In this document: in pieces, positions 1-9,321 of the stretch
How the letters are laid out: each line of letters opens with the position of its first letter
Position numbering within the stretch: position 1 is the first letter of the stretch
Assembly: GCA_030145275.1 (NCBI GenBank)
Contig: JAQYVV010000008.1
Location: 1-64,000 of the forward strand
Direction: 5' to 3'
DNA: 64,000 bases
Origin: Desulfurivibrionaceae bacterium
GTDB taxonomy: Bacteria > Desulfobacterota > Desulfobulbia > Desulfobulbales > VMSU01
The notes under the pieces: model-generated
What the model saw: the letters and a program-made list of their open reading frames with translations, nothing else
The model's database searches: none
Told to the model about the DNA's origin: nothing
Position numbers and translations under genes: made by a program

Positions 1-1
1 T

Positions 2-649
2 GACCTGATTGAAATGCGCCACTTGAATCGTAAACTTAAAGAGTCTGAAAATACTCTGCGTAATGTCTTTAATTCCTCAATTCCAATTTGTATTACCAAT
101 ACCGATTATCAAATCGTACTGTCCAATGATGCTTACAGAAATATTTTTGACCAGAAGGAGCAAAGTGAATCTTCTCTGAAATGTTATGAGTCACGTCCAG
201 GCCCAGCCTGTCAAACTGATCTCTGCCCGATGAAAAAAGTTTTGCGCGGAGAGGAAGAAGTAGTTTGTGAGCCAACCAAAGTAAAAACCGATGGCATCAA
301 ACAATATTTTATCGTTACTGCTCGGCCATTTCTCAATAACCAAGGGCAATTGGACGGCATTGTAGAATGTTTTCAGGATATTACTGAGCGCAAGAATATA
401 GAGATGGAACGTGACAGACTTATTGAAGAGTTACAAGAAGCTTTAGAAGAAGTAAAAACTTTACGAGGAATTTTGCCGATTTGCTCTTACTGCAAGAACA
501 TTAGAAATGATGAAGGGTGTTATGAACAGATAGAAGCATATATCCATAAACATTCAGGCGTTAATTTCAGTCATACAATTTGTTCAAAATGTATGAAGGA
601 ACATTACCCAAAAGAATACGCTGCAATTATGGAAAAACAGGAAGGTTGA
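2..649 (+). CDS. PAS-domain protein with C-terminal cysteine module (5' end outside window)
   Basis: The reading frame is open from the first bases, so the true start probably lies upstream; the first ATG inside the window is at 14. From that ATG, residues ~15-125 form one PAS domain (VFNSSIPICITNTDYQIVL to the closing CFQDITERK). A short coiled-coil linker follows, then a cysteine module (CSYCKNIR, later CSKCMKEHYP) with two CxxC pairs flanking EQIEAYIHKHSG. From memory, the same tail ends many PAS signalling proteins in Desulfobacterota; a metal or redox role is inference. No kinase domain is present in the visible part, so it may be a sensor half or the tail of a larger sensor. The stop lies 130 bp before a hybrid kinase on the same strand. 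Confidence 0.75.
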   Translation, partial: DLIEMRHLNRKLKESENTLRNVFNSSIPICITNTDYQIVLSNDAYRNIFDQKEQSESSLKCYESRPGPACQTDLCPMKKVLRGEEEVVCEPTKVKTDGIKQYFIVTARPFLNNQGQLDGIVECFQDITERKNIEMERDRLIEELQEALEEVKTLRGILPICSYCKNIRNDEGCYEQIEAYIHKHSGVNFSHTICSKCMKEHYPKEYAAIMEKQEG

Positions 650-779
650 TTTATGCTAGCTTGCCAGAGGTTTTAATTTACTATCTTTTCAAGAGGGCTT
701 TTGTCATACATAACCTTATCAACCTGGAAAGAAAAAGCCATTCGGTTAAGATGTACCTTCCTATTTTATAAACTTTTTT

Positions 780-3700
780 ATGCAACCTTTCCTTTTTAAT
801 ATGAAAAGCATATCAAGAACAATATTGCTGAATATGATGCTAGTTGCACTAATTTCAATTGGTGGAATCGGTACTCTCTGGATCACTCAACAGTATTTCC
901 ATTTCATCAATGAAGCCGAGAAAATACGTGCTGAGCAGATTGAGTCCAGAGAAATTATGCTAATGCAGCAGGTTCAGAGTTCAACTGATTATATCAATTT
1001 CAAACGTTCACAGGCTGTAGGTCGTGTAAATAAAAACATCAAGGACAGGGTTTATGAGGCACATACAATTGCCACCCATATTTATAATTCCCATAAGCAT
1101 GAGAAGACGCCAGAAGAGCTTAAAGCAATGGTCCGTGAGACTTTAAGGCAAATTAGATTTAATGATGGCCGAGGTTACTACTTTGCAACCTCTCTTAAAG
1201 GTATTGAACAGTTATTTACAGACAGACCGGAATTAGAAGGCAAAAATTTGATTAATATGCAGGATTCTCAAGGCGCCTTCGTCATCCAAGATATGATAAA
1301 AATTGTCCAGAACAAAGGGGAAGATTTTTATTCTTACCGATGGACGAAACCTGATGAAGAAGGCAAAAAATTTCGTAAAATATCCTTTATTAAACTCTTT
1401 GAACCTTTTGACTGGTTTATTGGCACTGGTGAATATCTTGATGACATGGAGAAAGCAATTCAGCAGGAGGTTCTTGCTCGAATTAGTGAAATTAAATTTG
1501 GTCGTGATGGCTATGTTTTTGCGGGACAATGGAATGGTTTAAGTTTGTCAGGTCCATCCAGAGGTGAAAACATGTATGATATTGTTGATTCAAACGGTGT
1601 TAAAATAGTTCAAGATTTAATATCAATGGCCAAAGGGGATGGGGGGTTTGTGTCATATGTAATGCCTAAACTTGAGGGGAAAAAACCGGAACCGAAGCTC
1701 AGCTACTCTGAAGGCGTTCAAGAATGGCAATGGTATGTGGGAGCTGGGATGTACATAGATGATATCGAAAAAGGTGTTGTAGGAGCCAGAGAGAAAGCTT
1801 TTCAAATAGTTAAACATCAAGTTGTGCAAATAATCTTTTTTTTGGTTGTTTTGCTTTCAGTCTCTGCTCTGATCTCGTTCAAAACAATGCAAAAAAGCAA
1901 AAAAGCTTTTAATGCCTTATTTGAATTTTTTCAAAAGGCATCAACAGAGTCTGTTGAGATTGATCCAGATAAGCTCACATTCAATGAGTTTCAACAATTA
2001 GCCGTTTCAGCCAACCAAATGCTTATGGCACGAAAGCAGGTTGAAGAAGATCTCAGGAAAACAGAAACTCGTCAAGCTTTAATTCTTCGCTCACTGCCGA
2101 TGGCCTTTTATGTGGCACAACCTTTTGACACGTACGGCGGGACATGGGTGAGTGAACAGATCAAAAACATTTCCGGCTTTTCTCCAGAGCAATTTAGTGC
2201 AGACATAAATCTCTGGGCAGACAGACTACACCCTGATGACAGAGACTGGGCCATAAGTGAGTTTGATAAAATTACTGATGGCCCAATCTCCATTGAATAT
2301 CGGTGGCTGGCAGCAAACAACAGCTATCACTGGTTTCATGACGAAGCTGTTCTTATTAGAGACGAGAATGGAAATCCCAAGGAGATAATCGGATCTTGGC
2401 TGGATATAACGGAAAGAAGGCAGGAACAACAAGACCTTCATCTGACGAAGCACACCGTTGATCAGAGTCCATTGCCTGTGGTTTGGTTATTAGATGCTGA
2501 CAAGGTGGTTTATGCCAATAGCTCGGCCTGCAACATTTTGGGCTATTCATTGGAGGAGATGCTTGCAGCAGACACCAACCTACTTCACCCAAAAGGCACC
2601 AACGAGTATAAAGAAAAATATCTTCCTCTCCTTAAAACAAAGAAATTTCTCTCACTTGATATCACCTTTCGCAAAAAAGACGGCACGATTTTTCCAGTTT
2701 TAGCGACACCATCATATCTTCTATATGCAGGAAAGGAGTATGTAATTATTACCTTCCTAGACCTCACAGAGAAGAAAAAAATGGAAGAGAGTCTCCTGCA
2801 GGCTCAAAAGATGGAGTCTATTGGTACTTTGGCTGGAGGAATCGCCCATGATTTTAATAATATTCTTTCAGCAATCTTCGGATATTCTGACATGGCTTTA
2901 ATTAATATGGATGATAGAGAAGCACTGCGGAATAACATTGGAGAAGTTAAAGCAGGTGCAGAAAGAGCAAAAAACCTTGTAAGGCAGATCCTCACCTTTA
3001 GTCGCAGTGCTGAAGAAGATAAACAACCTCTGCAAATTTCGCTTGTAGCAAAAGAAGCCTTGAAGTTATTGCGCTCCAGCATACCGTCTACTATTGAGGT
3101 AAAACAAGATATTACTTCAAAAGAAGTTGTGATTGCTGATTCCACCCAGATACACCAGGTTATCATGAACCTCTGCACTAATGCCTATCACGCTATGCGA
3201 GAGACAGGCGGCATATTGAGCGTAACTATGGAAGATATTGATTTGTCTGTACCCGATGCTTCTGGACTAGATTTAGCGCCAGGTAAATATATTCATCTTG
3301 AAATAAGTGATACCGGGGTAGGCATGGACAAAGAGACAAAAGAAAAAGTTTTTGATCCATATTTCACGACCAAGGAAGTTGGGGAAGGGACCGGGTTGGG
3401 TCTTGCAGTCGTACATGGAATAGTTCAAAGCCATAATGGAAGAATAGACGTTTTCAGTCAACCCGATCATGGAACTACTTTTCACCTTTATTTTCCGGTT
3501 GCAGAAAAAGTAATTGGCGAGGTACTGCCCAAAGAACTGGAAGCACCCGCAACAGGTGGGAATGAAAAAATTATGTTTATTGATGATGAGAAAAATATTG
3601 TCGATATTGCCAGAGAAATTTTCACCAGGCATGGTTATACGGTTTTTACGTATACAAATGGAGTACAAGCTTTGCAGGATTTTCAGCAAAAACCAGACAA

Positions 3701-3953
3701 ATATGATTTGCTGATTACAGACATGACCATGCCATATATGACAGGAACACAATTGGCTCAAAAAATAATGGAAATAAGGCCAAATTTGTCAATTATTCTC
3801 TGTACAGGGCATAGTGCGTTAACAAACCGAGAAAAAGCCTTGAGAATGGGAATAAAGGAGTACTGCGAAAAACCTTTGGATGTGCACAATCTGCTACGTA
3901 CTGTCAGAAAAGTGCTAGACCAGGAAAACATCTACACGAAGATCAATGCTTAG
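780..3953 (+). CDS. Cache/PAS hybrid sensor histidine kinase with receiver domain
   Basis: Membrane-bound hybrid histidine kinase of 1057 residues. Order: N-terminal membrane segment (~12-33), periplasmic double Cache_2-type region (~80-345, with GRGYYFATS and GRDGYVF repeats, each ending in a WxxGxGxYxDDxE-like motif), second membrane segment (~350-370), two PAS domains (~450-550 and ~555-670), HisKA with H-box GGIAHDFNN (phosphoacceptor His690), HATPase_c with GxGLGLAVV, and a C-terminal receiver (~929-1050) whose phosphoacceptor is Asp981 (LLITDMTMP). Cache_2 domains usually bind small organic ligands, but the ligand cannot be read here. No clear ribosome site precedes the ATG at 780; ATG 801 (MKSISRT) is an equally good start. 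No separate response regulator is adjacent. Confidence 0.9.
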   Translation: MQPFLFNMKSISRTILLNMMLVALISIGGIGTLWITQQYFHFINEAEKIRAEQIESREIMLMQQVQSSTDYINFKRSQAVGRVNKNIKDRVYEAHTIATHIYNSHKHEKTPEELKAMVRETLRQIRFNDGRGYYFATSLKGIEQLFTDRPELEGKNLINMQDSQGAFVIQDMIKIVQNKGEDFYSYRWTKPDEEGKKFRKISFIKLFEPFDWFIGTGEYLDDMEKAIQQEVLARISEIKFGRDGYVFAGQWNGLSLSGPSRGENMYDIVDSNGVKIVQDLISMAKGDGGFVSYVMPKLEGKKPEPKLSYSEGVQEWQWYVGAGMYIDDIEKGVVGAREKAFQIVKHQVVQIIFFLVVLLSVSALISFKTMQKSKKAFNALFEFFQKASTESVEIDPDKLTFNEFQQLAVSANQMLMARKQVEEDLRKTETRQALILRSLPMAFYVAQPFDTYGGTWVSEQIKNISGFSPEQFSADINLWADRLHPDDRDWAISEFDKITDGPISIEYRWLAANNSYHWFHDEAVLIRDENGNPKEIIGSWLDITERRQEQQDLHLTKHTVDQSPLPVVWLLDADKVVYANSSACNILGYSLEEMLAADTNLLHPKGTNEYKEKYLPLLKTKKFLSLDITFRKKDGTIFPVLATPSYLLYAGKEYVIITFLDLTEKKKMEESLLQAQKMESIGTLAGGIAHDFNNILSAIFGYSDMALINMDDREALRNNIGEVKAGAERAKNLVRQILTFSRSAEEDKQPLQISLVAKEALKLLRSSIPSTIEVKQDITSKEVVIADSTQIHQVIMNLCTNAYHAMRETGGILSVTMEDIDLSVPDASGLDLAPGKYIHLEISDTGVGMDKETKEKVFDPYFTTKEVGEGTGLGLAVVHGIVQSHNGRIDVFSQPDHGTTFHLYFPVAEKVIGEVLPKELEAPATGGNEKIMFIDDEKNIVDIAREIFTRHGYTVFTYTNGVQALQDFQQKPDKYDLLITDMTMPYMTGTQLAQKIMEIRPNLSIILCTGHSALTNREKALRMGIKEYCEKPLDVHNLLRTVRKVLDQENIYTKINA

Positions 3954-4023
3954 CCAATTTGTAAATCTTGACCCGGCAATTTAATTTCATATTACTTGCC
4001 AAAGGCCTAAGTTTATCGTTTGT

Positions 4024-4192
4024 GTAATTATTCAGACAGGCCTTGAAATGACCCTAAACTCGGAACCGTAACTGTTCAGATGTGTTTCATATTCGTGCAT
4101 TTCGGAGTCTACGCTTACCTGGGCTTCGAAGCATACTTGTGCTATTCGAGAAGGCCTAAATGGGCGAAGATGGAGTGCAGCTGAATAGTTAC
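4024..4192. repeat. Composite palindromic repeat, copy 1
   Basis: A ~50-bp companion (4024-4072, GTAATTATTCAG to CCGTAAC) abuts a larger palindrome (4068-4192) running from GTAACTGTTCAG to CTGAATAGTTAC. The palindrome carries the 17-bp micro-insertion CGGAGTCTACGCTTACC at 4103-4119, directly followed by TG. Inner arms around GCATAC/GTGCTATTCG remain self-complementary. It lies between two convergent genes. Confidence 0.7.
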
Positions 4193-4291
4193 TCTTTTGT
4201 CAAGATAGCCTTTGGCATATATGACAGGAATTTGACAATCTGAATTTTACCGATATCAAATGCATTCAGTTCAATCGTATTTTACAAATAG

Positions 4292-4341
4292 AAAAAGCGA
4301 TTATCAGTGCTTTGCAGCAGTACTGATAATCGCTTTTTTTT
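4292..4341. terminator. Bidirectional intrinsic terminator
   Basis: A stem AAGCGATTATCAGT pairs with ACTGATAATCGCTT around a GCTTTGCAGCAGT-region loop. It is flanked by A and T tracts, so it works on either strand. It lies between the hybrid kinase and the convergent small membrane protein gene and probably ends both transcripts. Confidence 0.85.
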
Positions 4342-4407
4342 AGATGATTATTCTTTGTTATTCAACCCAGCATGCTTTCAAGCTAGGTGTTTAAATCTAC
4401 TATCTTT

Positions 4408-4686
4408 TTATGCCAAGTGGCCGACTTTCTGAGAAACCTGCTCTTTTGCCTCGGCTGTTACCTTCTCTTCTGCGGATGCAAGTTCCCTCTTAATATTTAT
4501 GATCCAGACGGGGACAGATATGGCAAACATAACCGAACCTGCCATGATAGCCCTGGTTGCAACATAACCATGTTCGCTTAATCCGAAAGGCCATGCTAAC
4601 GCCGCAATGTAAACTGTTGACAATCCAAGACACATAATTGCTTTGCCGAATACTTCGTTTTTGCTAGTTGTTTTTTTATTAGTCAT
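4408..4686 (-). CDS. Small two-helix membrane protein, unknown function
   Basis: A 92-residue protein starting MTNKKTTSKNE. The start was chosen because AAGGAGG sits 6 nt before this ATG; an upstream in-frame ATG at 4713 lacks such a site. There are two predicted membrane helices (~18-36 and ~45-65, the second VMFAISVPVWII), then a charged, helical C-terminus rich in Glu and Lys (ELASAEEKVTAEAKEQ). I do not recognise the family. It is monocistronic, closed by the terminator at 4292-4341. The strong ribosome site suggests a genuinely expressed gene. Confidence 0.7.
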   Translation of the reverse strand: MTNKKTTSKNEVFGKAIMCLGLSTVYIAALAWPFGLSEHGYVATRAIMAGSVMFAISVPVWIINIKRELASAEEKVTAEAKEQVSQKVGHLA

Positions 4687-4714
4687 GTTGTGCCTCCTTG
4701 GTATTATTTGCATT

Positions 4715-5034
4715 TATGCTTGTTGGTCAACTTTCCTGAATTAGAAAGTTGCCCCTGATTACCTTGTCTTTGTCAACTTAGTAATACACTTTGTGTGCCA
4801 AAGTTTTTAAAAAGCTATTTTTTTTGCAAAACTCCAAAGGGGAAAGGGCTGGCGGACCTGGAGGGTTATATCTAGGTTAATGTTGAAGATTGCAATGTTG
4901 CATTTTTAGTATTGCAATGATGCAATGGAGGTCCCGGTGGCCCCAAAATTTTTTTTTTAGGTGTGTATTTATCCAGTTCAAAAACCAGCACGAGGTTATT
5001 TTGCGCCTGCACGTTTTTGGGTTGTGATTTTATA
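4715..5034. other. Intergenic stretch with a 13-bp direct repeat
   Basis: No gene is supported here. The only structure seen is a near-exact direct repeat TTGCAATGTTGCA / TTGCAATGATGCA at about 4890-4925, followed by a GC-rich patch and a T9 run near 4950-4958. It contains the promoter region of the small membrane protein on the minus strand. Confidence 0.4.
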
Positions 5035-6060
5035 TTAACCGGGAGATCCGGATTCACACATGGATACCCGGTCATTCGAGACAACAATCAGCCTGTCTTC
5101 TTTTTCTAGAATATAATCTGAAGGGGGGTTAGAGATATGCTCGCCATTATTTCCTTTCAGAACTCCCAAGACTATACTTTGGCGTTCTCGCTTCATCATG
5201 GTGAATACGTCAATGAACTTACTACCCACTAAATCGTTAGGCAGAGGAATACTGAAAAGTTCATTGCCGTACTGTGTACTAAGCAGCTCGGATACTACCC
5301 TGCTGATTCCGTGATCTATTGCCGCTGAAGCAAGTAAACGACTGCTCAGCTCGCTGCCCACAATAATTTCATCAGCGTGGGCCCGGCGGCAGTGTGCGAC
5401 ATTGGCCTCATCAACAAGTTCAACCAGCGAATAAACATTGTTGGCCAGACTTTCAATGGTCAATGTAGCTAGAACCACCTTGGCGTCGCGGGCTGTGGCC
5501 TCAAGCGTGTCATCTCCTAAAACAATTACTGTTTTAGCTTGAGCAATATTTGCCTTTGCAAGGGTCTCCTCGCAGACACTGCCCTTGATAAAAAATAGGT
5601 TATCATCATCAACCGGTTTCTCGTCAATATTGGCTACCAGTACAATTTTTTGATCTTTTGTGTGGGAGTCGGCTCGTAGTTCTTTAAGAATGGCCTGGGA
5701 TCTATGGTTCCATTCGCATAATATTAAATGACCTTGGAAATCAGCAGCGTACATACCTTTATTCTCCTTCAAACGATGACTTATGATGATTGCGGCAAGG
5801 CTGGCACTTAAGGTGCCAAGCAATCCTATGCCAAAAAACATGATAATAATTGCAAGGATCCGTCCCCCCGGAGATGCTGGGGAAATATCTCCGTAACCTA
5901 CAGTGGTCAGGGTGACAATGCTCCACCAAAGACCGCTGCCAAAGGAAAGATCTGGTTCAAGCCAGGTGATAGCGACGCCGCTGCTCAAGGTAATGGCCAT
6001 GACAACGCTAAAGAGCTGAACTATTTTTTCCCTTAGTAGAAATTGCCAGAAACGCTTCAC
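5035..6060 (-). CDS. Voltage-independent K+ channel with TrkA-N regulatory domain
   Basis: A 341-residue two-helix potassium channel. Membrane helix 1 (~15-34) is followed by a pore loop with the K+ selectivity filter TVGYGD (~52-57) and helix 2 (~66-92). A cytoplasmic RCK/TrkA-N Rossmann-like domain (~107-230, starting HLILCEWNHRSQAI) and a shorter C-terminal TrkA-C-like portion follow. The first strand-loop has EWN rather than the glycine-rich CGxG seen in many RCK domains, so NAD binding may be weakened. The architecture resembles MthK-type channels. No partner gene is adjacent; a rhomboid protease follows upstream on the same strand after about 200 bp. Confidence 0.88.
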   Translation of the reverse strand: MKRFWQFLLREKIVQLFSVVMAITLSSGVAITWLEPDLSFGSGLWWSIVTLTTVGYGDISPASPGGRILAIIIMFFGIGLLGTLSASLAAIIISHRLKENKGMYAADFQGHLILCEWNHRSQAILKELRADSHTKDQKIVLVANIDEKPVDDDNLFFIKGSVCEETLAKANIAQAKTVIVLGDDTLEATARDAKVVLATLTIESLANNVYSLVELVDEANVAHCRRAHADEIIVGSELSSRLLASAAIDHGISRVVSELLSTQYGNELFSIPLPNDLVGSKFIDVFTMMKRERQSIVLGVLKGNNGEHISNPPSDYILEKEDRLIVVSNDRVSMCESGSPG

Positions 6061-6097
6061 GTTTTCTTCCTTTAAAATTATTGGTGATGGACTTGCA

Positions 6098-6129
6098 GAT
6101 AGCGTAGACTTCGGATAGCGTAGACTTCG
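6098..6129. repeat. Tandem 16-bp micro-repeat, two copies
   Basis: Two head-to-tail copies of GATAGCGTAGACTTCG, preceded by CA. On the minus strand this reads as CGAAGTCTACGCTATC twice followed by TG, matching the ends of the micro-insertions found inside the larger palindromic repeats. Here it stands alone between the channel and rhomboid genes. Confidence 0.6.
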
Positions 6130-6257
6130 TAATTGGACACATGCCGGTCTGAGTTATCAGTGGTCAGGGTGCAGTAAAAACTGCGTTATTCCGAGCTGTT
6201 AATCTTTTACTGACAACTGTTCACTGCCCACTAATTTTTTACATATATCACATAATC

Positions 6258-6824
6258 CTAGCTCTGCCTACCTCGCTTTGGGATTCTGAGCAATAAAGCG
6301 ATGGCTACCCCCGAAACAAGGCCCCAAAAGTGAGCAGCCCACGATACAAACGGCAAGAAATCAAAGAGCGACATTAAGGCGCCACTGTATAAAATAAATG
6401 AAAGAATGGCAACTGTCCAGCTCCGCAGGCTTGGGCTGAAATAGGCATCGGCTAATAAGAAACCGATAAGCGCAAAAACCAGGCCGGACGCACCAATAAC
6501 AAGGTCACCCGAGCCGAATATCCAGGTGCCAAGACCGGAACCGACGACCCCCATGAACATAACGATACGCATCTGTGTTGACCCTATTGATAGTCGTACA
6601 AATGCAGCCAATGCTAATAGGGGAATAGAGTTAGAGGTAATGTGGGGCAATCCTCCGTGCAGGAAGGGGGAGATAAATATACCACTCAGGCCTTCCAGTT
6701 TACGGGGTAGAATTCCAAAGTTATTGAAAGTTATACCAGGAAGGGCCAGATCAATAATGAAAACGGCCCAGATGATGGTAACGAGAAGAATCGCCTCGGT
6801 GGGTAAAATTCGTTTAAGCAGCAT
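6258..6824 (-). CDS. Rhomboid-family intramembrane serine protease
   Basis: A 188-residue integral membrane protein with about six helices. It has the rhomboid signature: HxxxN (HITSN, ~60-64) in helix 2, the catalytic serine in GASGLVF (~112-118), and the partner histidine in SWAAHFWGLVSG (~160-171). These residues form the Ser-His dyad that cleaves substrates within the membrane. No accessory domain is fused, and the length fits a minimal rhomboid core. Substrate unknown. The gene is transcribed away from the repeat element and the yjf-like operon that follow. Confidence 0.88.
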   Translation of the reverse strand: MLLKRILPTEAILLVTIIWAVFIIDLALPGITFNNFGILPRKLEGLSGIFISPFLHGGLPHITSNSIPLLALAAFVRLSIGSTQMRIVMFMGVVGSGLGTWIFGSGDLVIGASGLVFALIGFLLADAYFSPSLRSWTVAILSFILYSGALMSLFDFLPFVSWAAHFWGLVSGVAIALLLRIPKRGRQS

Positions 6825-6890
6825 CGATTGGCCTTAGACTCTTATGCGTTTCAGGATCATACACAGAGCATGTTCTTTAAACAACTAATG

Positions 6891-7043
6891 GTAACTATTC
6901 AGGTAGTGCCCAAAAACGTGGCATAACCACCGAACTGTAACTGTTTAGATGTGCCCCAGGTGTGTGTGAACAGGCCTTTCAGCTATACATCGGTATGCTG
7001 GAAGGCCTGTTCGCGCGCAGATGGGGTGCAGCTGAACAGTTAC
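6891..7043. repeat. Composite palindromic repeat, copy 2 (uninterrupted reference copy)
   Basis: The companion (6891-6941, starting GTAACTATTCAGGTAGTGCC) joins a 107-bp palindrome (6937-7043, GTAACTGTTTAG to GAACAGTTAC). Inner arms GAACAGGCCTTTCAGC and GCTGGAAGGCCTGTTC surround TATACATCGGTATG. No micro-insertion is present, so this copy serves as the empty reference. It lies directly upstream of the yjfI-like gene. Confidence 0.75.
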
Positions 7044-7135
7044 AACTAATGTAACAAATGATTGACACGATAAGTCCTAATGCGTACGTTTGTCAATTGC
7101 ATAACTACGACAACCAAGCAAAAGGAGAAATGCTT

Positions 7136-7540
7136 ATGATTTGGAACAACGACACGCTAAAGGTACTTGCTGAATCTCAGTCGACCTGGGTGGTCGATGC
7201 AGAAGGCGACTGCCTCAGTATATCTAACGATGAGGGGATCGATGCCTTTATTTATGTGGGCGACCAGCAGATTATCGCGGAGACTGCACTATTCCCAGCT
7301 GCCAAGGTTACTGACCAGGCGATGATGAATGACTTGATTCTCCGCACTCACCACTTGCTGCCACTTACCACTATCTGCATCAATAGGATTGGCGGTGAAG
7401 ATTACTACGCCGCCTTTGGTTCCCTATCCGTCGATAGTAAGGAGAGTGTGATTGTCGAAGAAATTGAGACTCTATTTGCCAATGTTAGTGAGTTTCTAGA
7501 ATTATATAACGAGCACCTGACTGGGGAGGCCGCAGCATGA
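7136..7540 (+). CDS. yjfI: DUF2170 (YjfI-like) protein
   Basis: A soluble protein of 134 residues if started at the ATG (MIWNND) 8 nt after AAAGGAG; an in-frame ATG at 7058 would run into the repeat region and lacks a ribosome site. By length and order it matches E. coli YjfI (DUF2170). Biochemical function is not established. It is the first gene of a six-gene set in the same order as E. coli yjfIJKLMC and overlaps the next gene by 4 nt (ATGA). The context suggests a soluble partner of the PspA-like protein (inference). Confidence 0.8.
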   Translation: MIWNNDTLKVLAESQSTWVVDAEGDCLSISNDEGIDAFIYVGDQQIIAETALFPAAKVTDQAMMNDLILRTHHLLPLTTICINRIGGEDYYAAFGSLSVDSKESVIVEEIETLFANVSEFLELYNEHLTGEAAA

Positions 7541-8229
7541 GTCTAAAAAAACTTTGGACCGCTTTGCGTGGAGCTGCTAACGAAGGTATTGAATCCGCCG
7601 TTGACACGCAGTCAATCCGTATCTTGGACCAAGAGCTTCGTGAGGCAAAAAAAGAGCTGCAGGTCTGTGATCAGAATCTGACCAAGATTATGGCCAAGCG
7701 CAAGCTTGCAGAGAACAAGGTAAATGCCTTGAAGGCAGATGTTGAAACCTATACCAATCATGCTATTGCCGCGAGTGAAAAGGGTGACGAGGCCTTGGCA
7801 ATTGAATGCGCTGAGCGTGTTGCAGATCGTGAGGTAAATCTTGAGACGGAGCAGAGCCTGCTGAATGGCTATCTATCATCGGAAACATCCCTAAAAGCCA
7901 ACATTGCCAAAGCTAAGACCAGTGTGCGCCGCATGGAGCAACAGATCGACCAGGTCAAGGCCACTGAATCTGTGCAGAAGGCTCAAATCGCTGTTTCAAC
8001 ACGCCACATGGGCGCTAACAGTAAAGTGAAAACGGCACTGGACAGTCTTGAGCGCATCAAAGCCAAGCAGGAGCAGCGTAGCGCTGAGCTTGCGGCGGCA
8101 GAGGAGCTTGCCGGTGACGAAAACGATACCTCCCTTGAGGCCAAACTGAAGGCTGCAGGCATTCAGCCTGGAGCCCAGGCAAAGGGCAACGATAAACTGG
8201 CGCAAATTCTTGCCGCCAGAAAAGGTTAA
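7537..8229 (+). CDS. yjfJ: PspA/IM30-family protein (YjfJ-like)
   Basis: A 230-residue PspA/IM30 (ESCRT-III-like) protein, predicted to be almost all long coiled coil. It starts MSLKKLWTALRGAANEGIESAVDTQSIRILDQELREA, the amphipathic membrane-binding end typical of the family, and continues with EQQIDQVKATE-type heptads. The family forms oligomeric scaffolds on stressed inner membranes. No PspB, PspC or PspF is nearby; the partners here are YjfI/K/L/M/C-like proteins. It overlaps the yjfI-like stop by 4 nt, indicating coupled translation. Confidence 0.87.
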   Translation: MSLKKLWTALRGAANEGIESAVDTQSIRILDQELREAKKELQVCDQNLTKIMAKRKLAENKVNALKADVETYTNHAIAASEKGDEALAIECAERVADREVNLETEQSLLNGYLSSETSLKANIAKAKTSVRRMEQQIDQVKATESVQKAQIAVSTRHMGANSKVKTALDSLERIKAKQEQRSAELAAAEELAGDENDTSLEAKLKAAGIQPGAQAKGNDKLAQILAARKG

Positions 8230-8243
8230 GCAGAGTTGTCGCT

Positions 8244-8891
8244 ATGTTTGCAAAATTGTTTGGCCAAAAAGAGAGAGATCCCTGCAACGCTGCACCCTCT
8301 ATTATCGGCTTGAGATTAGGTGGCAGTTTTGAAATTGATCCACTCCTTCTTAAGCTCATGGAAGAGGAATTAGTTGTGGATGGTTGTGCCTCGACCCATA
8401 TTATCAAAGCGGTCGGCATCGTTGATCTTGATGGTATTTGGGTATTTCGCTTCTACACCGATGATGATGCCTTTTTGCAAGTGATAGCTGAAGGTGGAAA
8501 GGCGGATGAGCATGTGGTTGATGTGAAGTTGTTTCACTTCTACGACACTCAGGATATCAGCTCTCAGTCAATCTGGGACCGGCTGTTGAATGAGGAAATG
8601 GGTGCGCCCACCTATGAACTTGAAGGGCACTCCTATAACCGCGTTTGGACTTCCGCTGGTGACTACCACAATCCGGTACATATGGCAGAGAAAACTTATG
8701 ACGCTGCCGGAGATTTCTCGCTGACCGATCAGTTTACCATGCTTTTTGAGCGACCCATCTCTGCCGGGCAGACAGAATCTCTTCTCCTGGCGGCAGAAGA
8801 GAAGGAAGAAGATTCCGGTAACCTGAGTCGCTGTTTGGTTATTAGCACCGGGATCACTTTAACCCCAACTCAATTAACTATTCACGGGTAA
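8244..8891 (+). CDS. yjfK: DUF2491 (YjfK-like) protein
   Basis: A soluble protein of 215 residues, third in the yjf-like operon. Features include LRLGGSFEIDPLL near residue 20 and acidic segments such as YTDDDAFLQV. Length and gene order match E. coli YjfK (DUF2491), whose molecular function is unknown. The start ATG is 14 nt after the PspA-like stop with only a weak ribosome site, so coupled translation is likely. There is no signal peptide or membrane segment, so a cytoplasmic location is inferred. Confidence 0.78.
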   Translation: MFAKLFGQKERDPCNAAPSIIGLRLGGSFEIDPLLLKLMEEELVVDGCASTHIIKAVGIVDLDGIWVFRFYTDDDAFLQVIAEGGKADEHVVDVKLFHFYDTQDISSQSIWDRLLNEEMGAPTYELEGHSYNRVWTSAGDYHNPVHMAEKTYDAAGDFSLTDQFTMLFERPISAGQTESLLLAAEEKEEDSGNLSRCLVISTGITLTPTQLTIHG

Positions 8892-8894
8892 GAT

Positions 8895-9308
8895 ATGGAA
8901 AATATAGACTTAATTACAAGTATTCTGCATTTTGGTTCCTATTTTGGGATGTCACTGCTATTTGTGGTGATATTTAAATATGTGTATAAATTTGTCACCC
9001 CTCATGATGAGTGGCAGCTGATAAAAGAGGAACAGAACACAGCAGCTGCCCTTGGCTTTGGTGGGGCAGTGGTTGGTTTTGCTATCGCCCTGAGTGGTGC
9101 AGCCAGTAACTCTGTGTCTCTGCTTGATTTTGCTACTTGGGGCGTGGTTGCCTTGGTTGCCCAATCACTGGCCTTTTGGCTTTTCCGTTTCGGCTTTATG
9201 TCCAGGGTTGCCCAGCGTATCGAAGCGAACGAAGTAAGCGCCGGGATTATGTTGGCCGCAACCAATATCGCAGTCGGCCTGTTAAATGCTGCCTGCATGA
9301 CATATTGA
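8895..9308 (+). CDS. yjfL: DUF350 membrane protein (YjfL-like)
   Basis: A 137-residue inner-membrane protein with four predicted helices (~13-32, ~50-70, ~80-99, ~113-135), the layout of the DUF350 family to which E. coli YjfL belongs. Conserved small-residue stretches GFGGAVVGFAIALSGA and GIMLAATNIAVGLLNAA are visible. The function of DUF350 is unknown. It begins 3 nt after the yjfK-like stop. It may anchor the PspA-like protein at the membrane, as PspB/PspC do elsewhere (inference). Confidence 0.83.
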   Translation: MENIDLITSILHFGSYFGMSLLFVVIFKYVYKFVTPHDEWQLIKEEQNTAAALGFGGAVVGFAIALSGAASNSVSLLDFATWGVVALVAQSLAFWLFRFGFMSRVAQRIEANEVSAGIMLAATNIAVGLLNAACMTY

Positions 9309-9321
9309 AGGGGTGGCGGGC

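Noticed and set aside
3273-3761. 162-residue minus-strand ORF
   Set aside because: It is antisense to the HATPase and receiver of the Cache kinase, with no start signal or recognisable domain.
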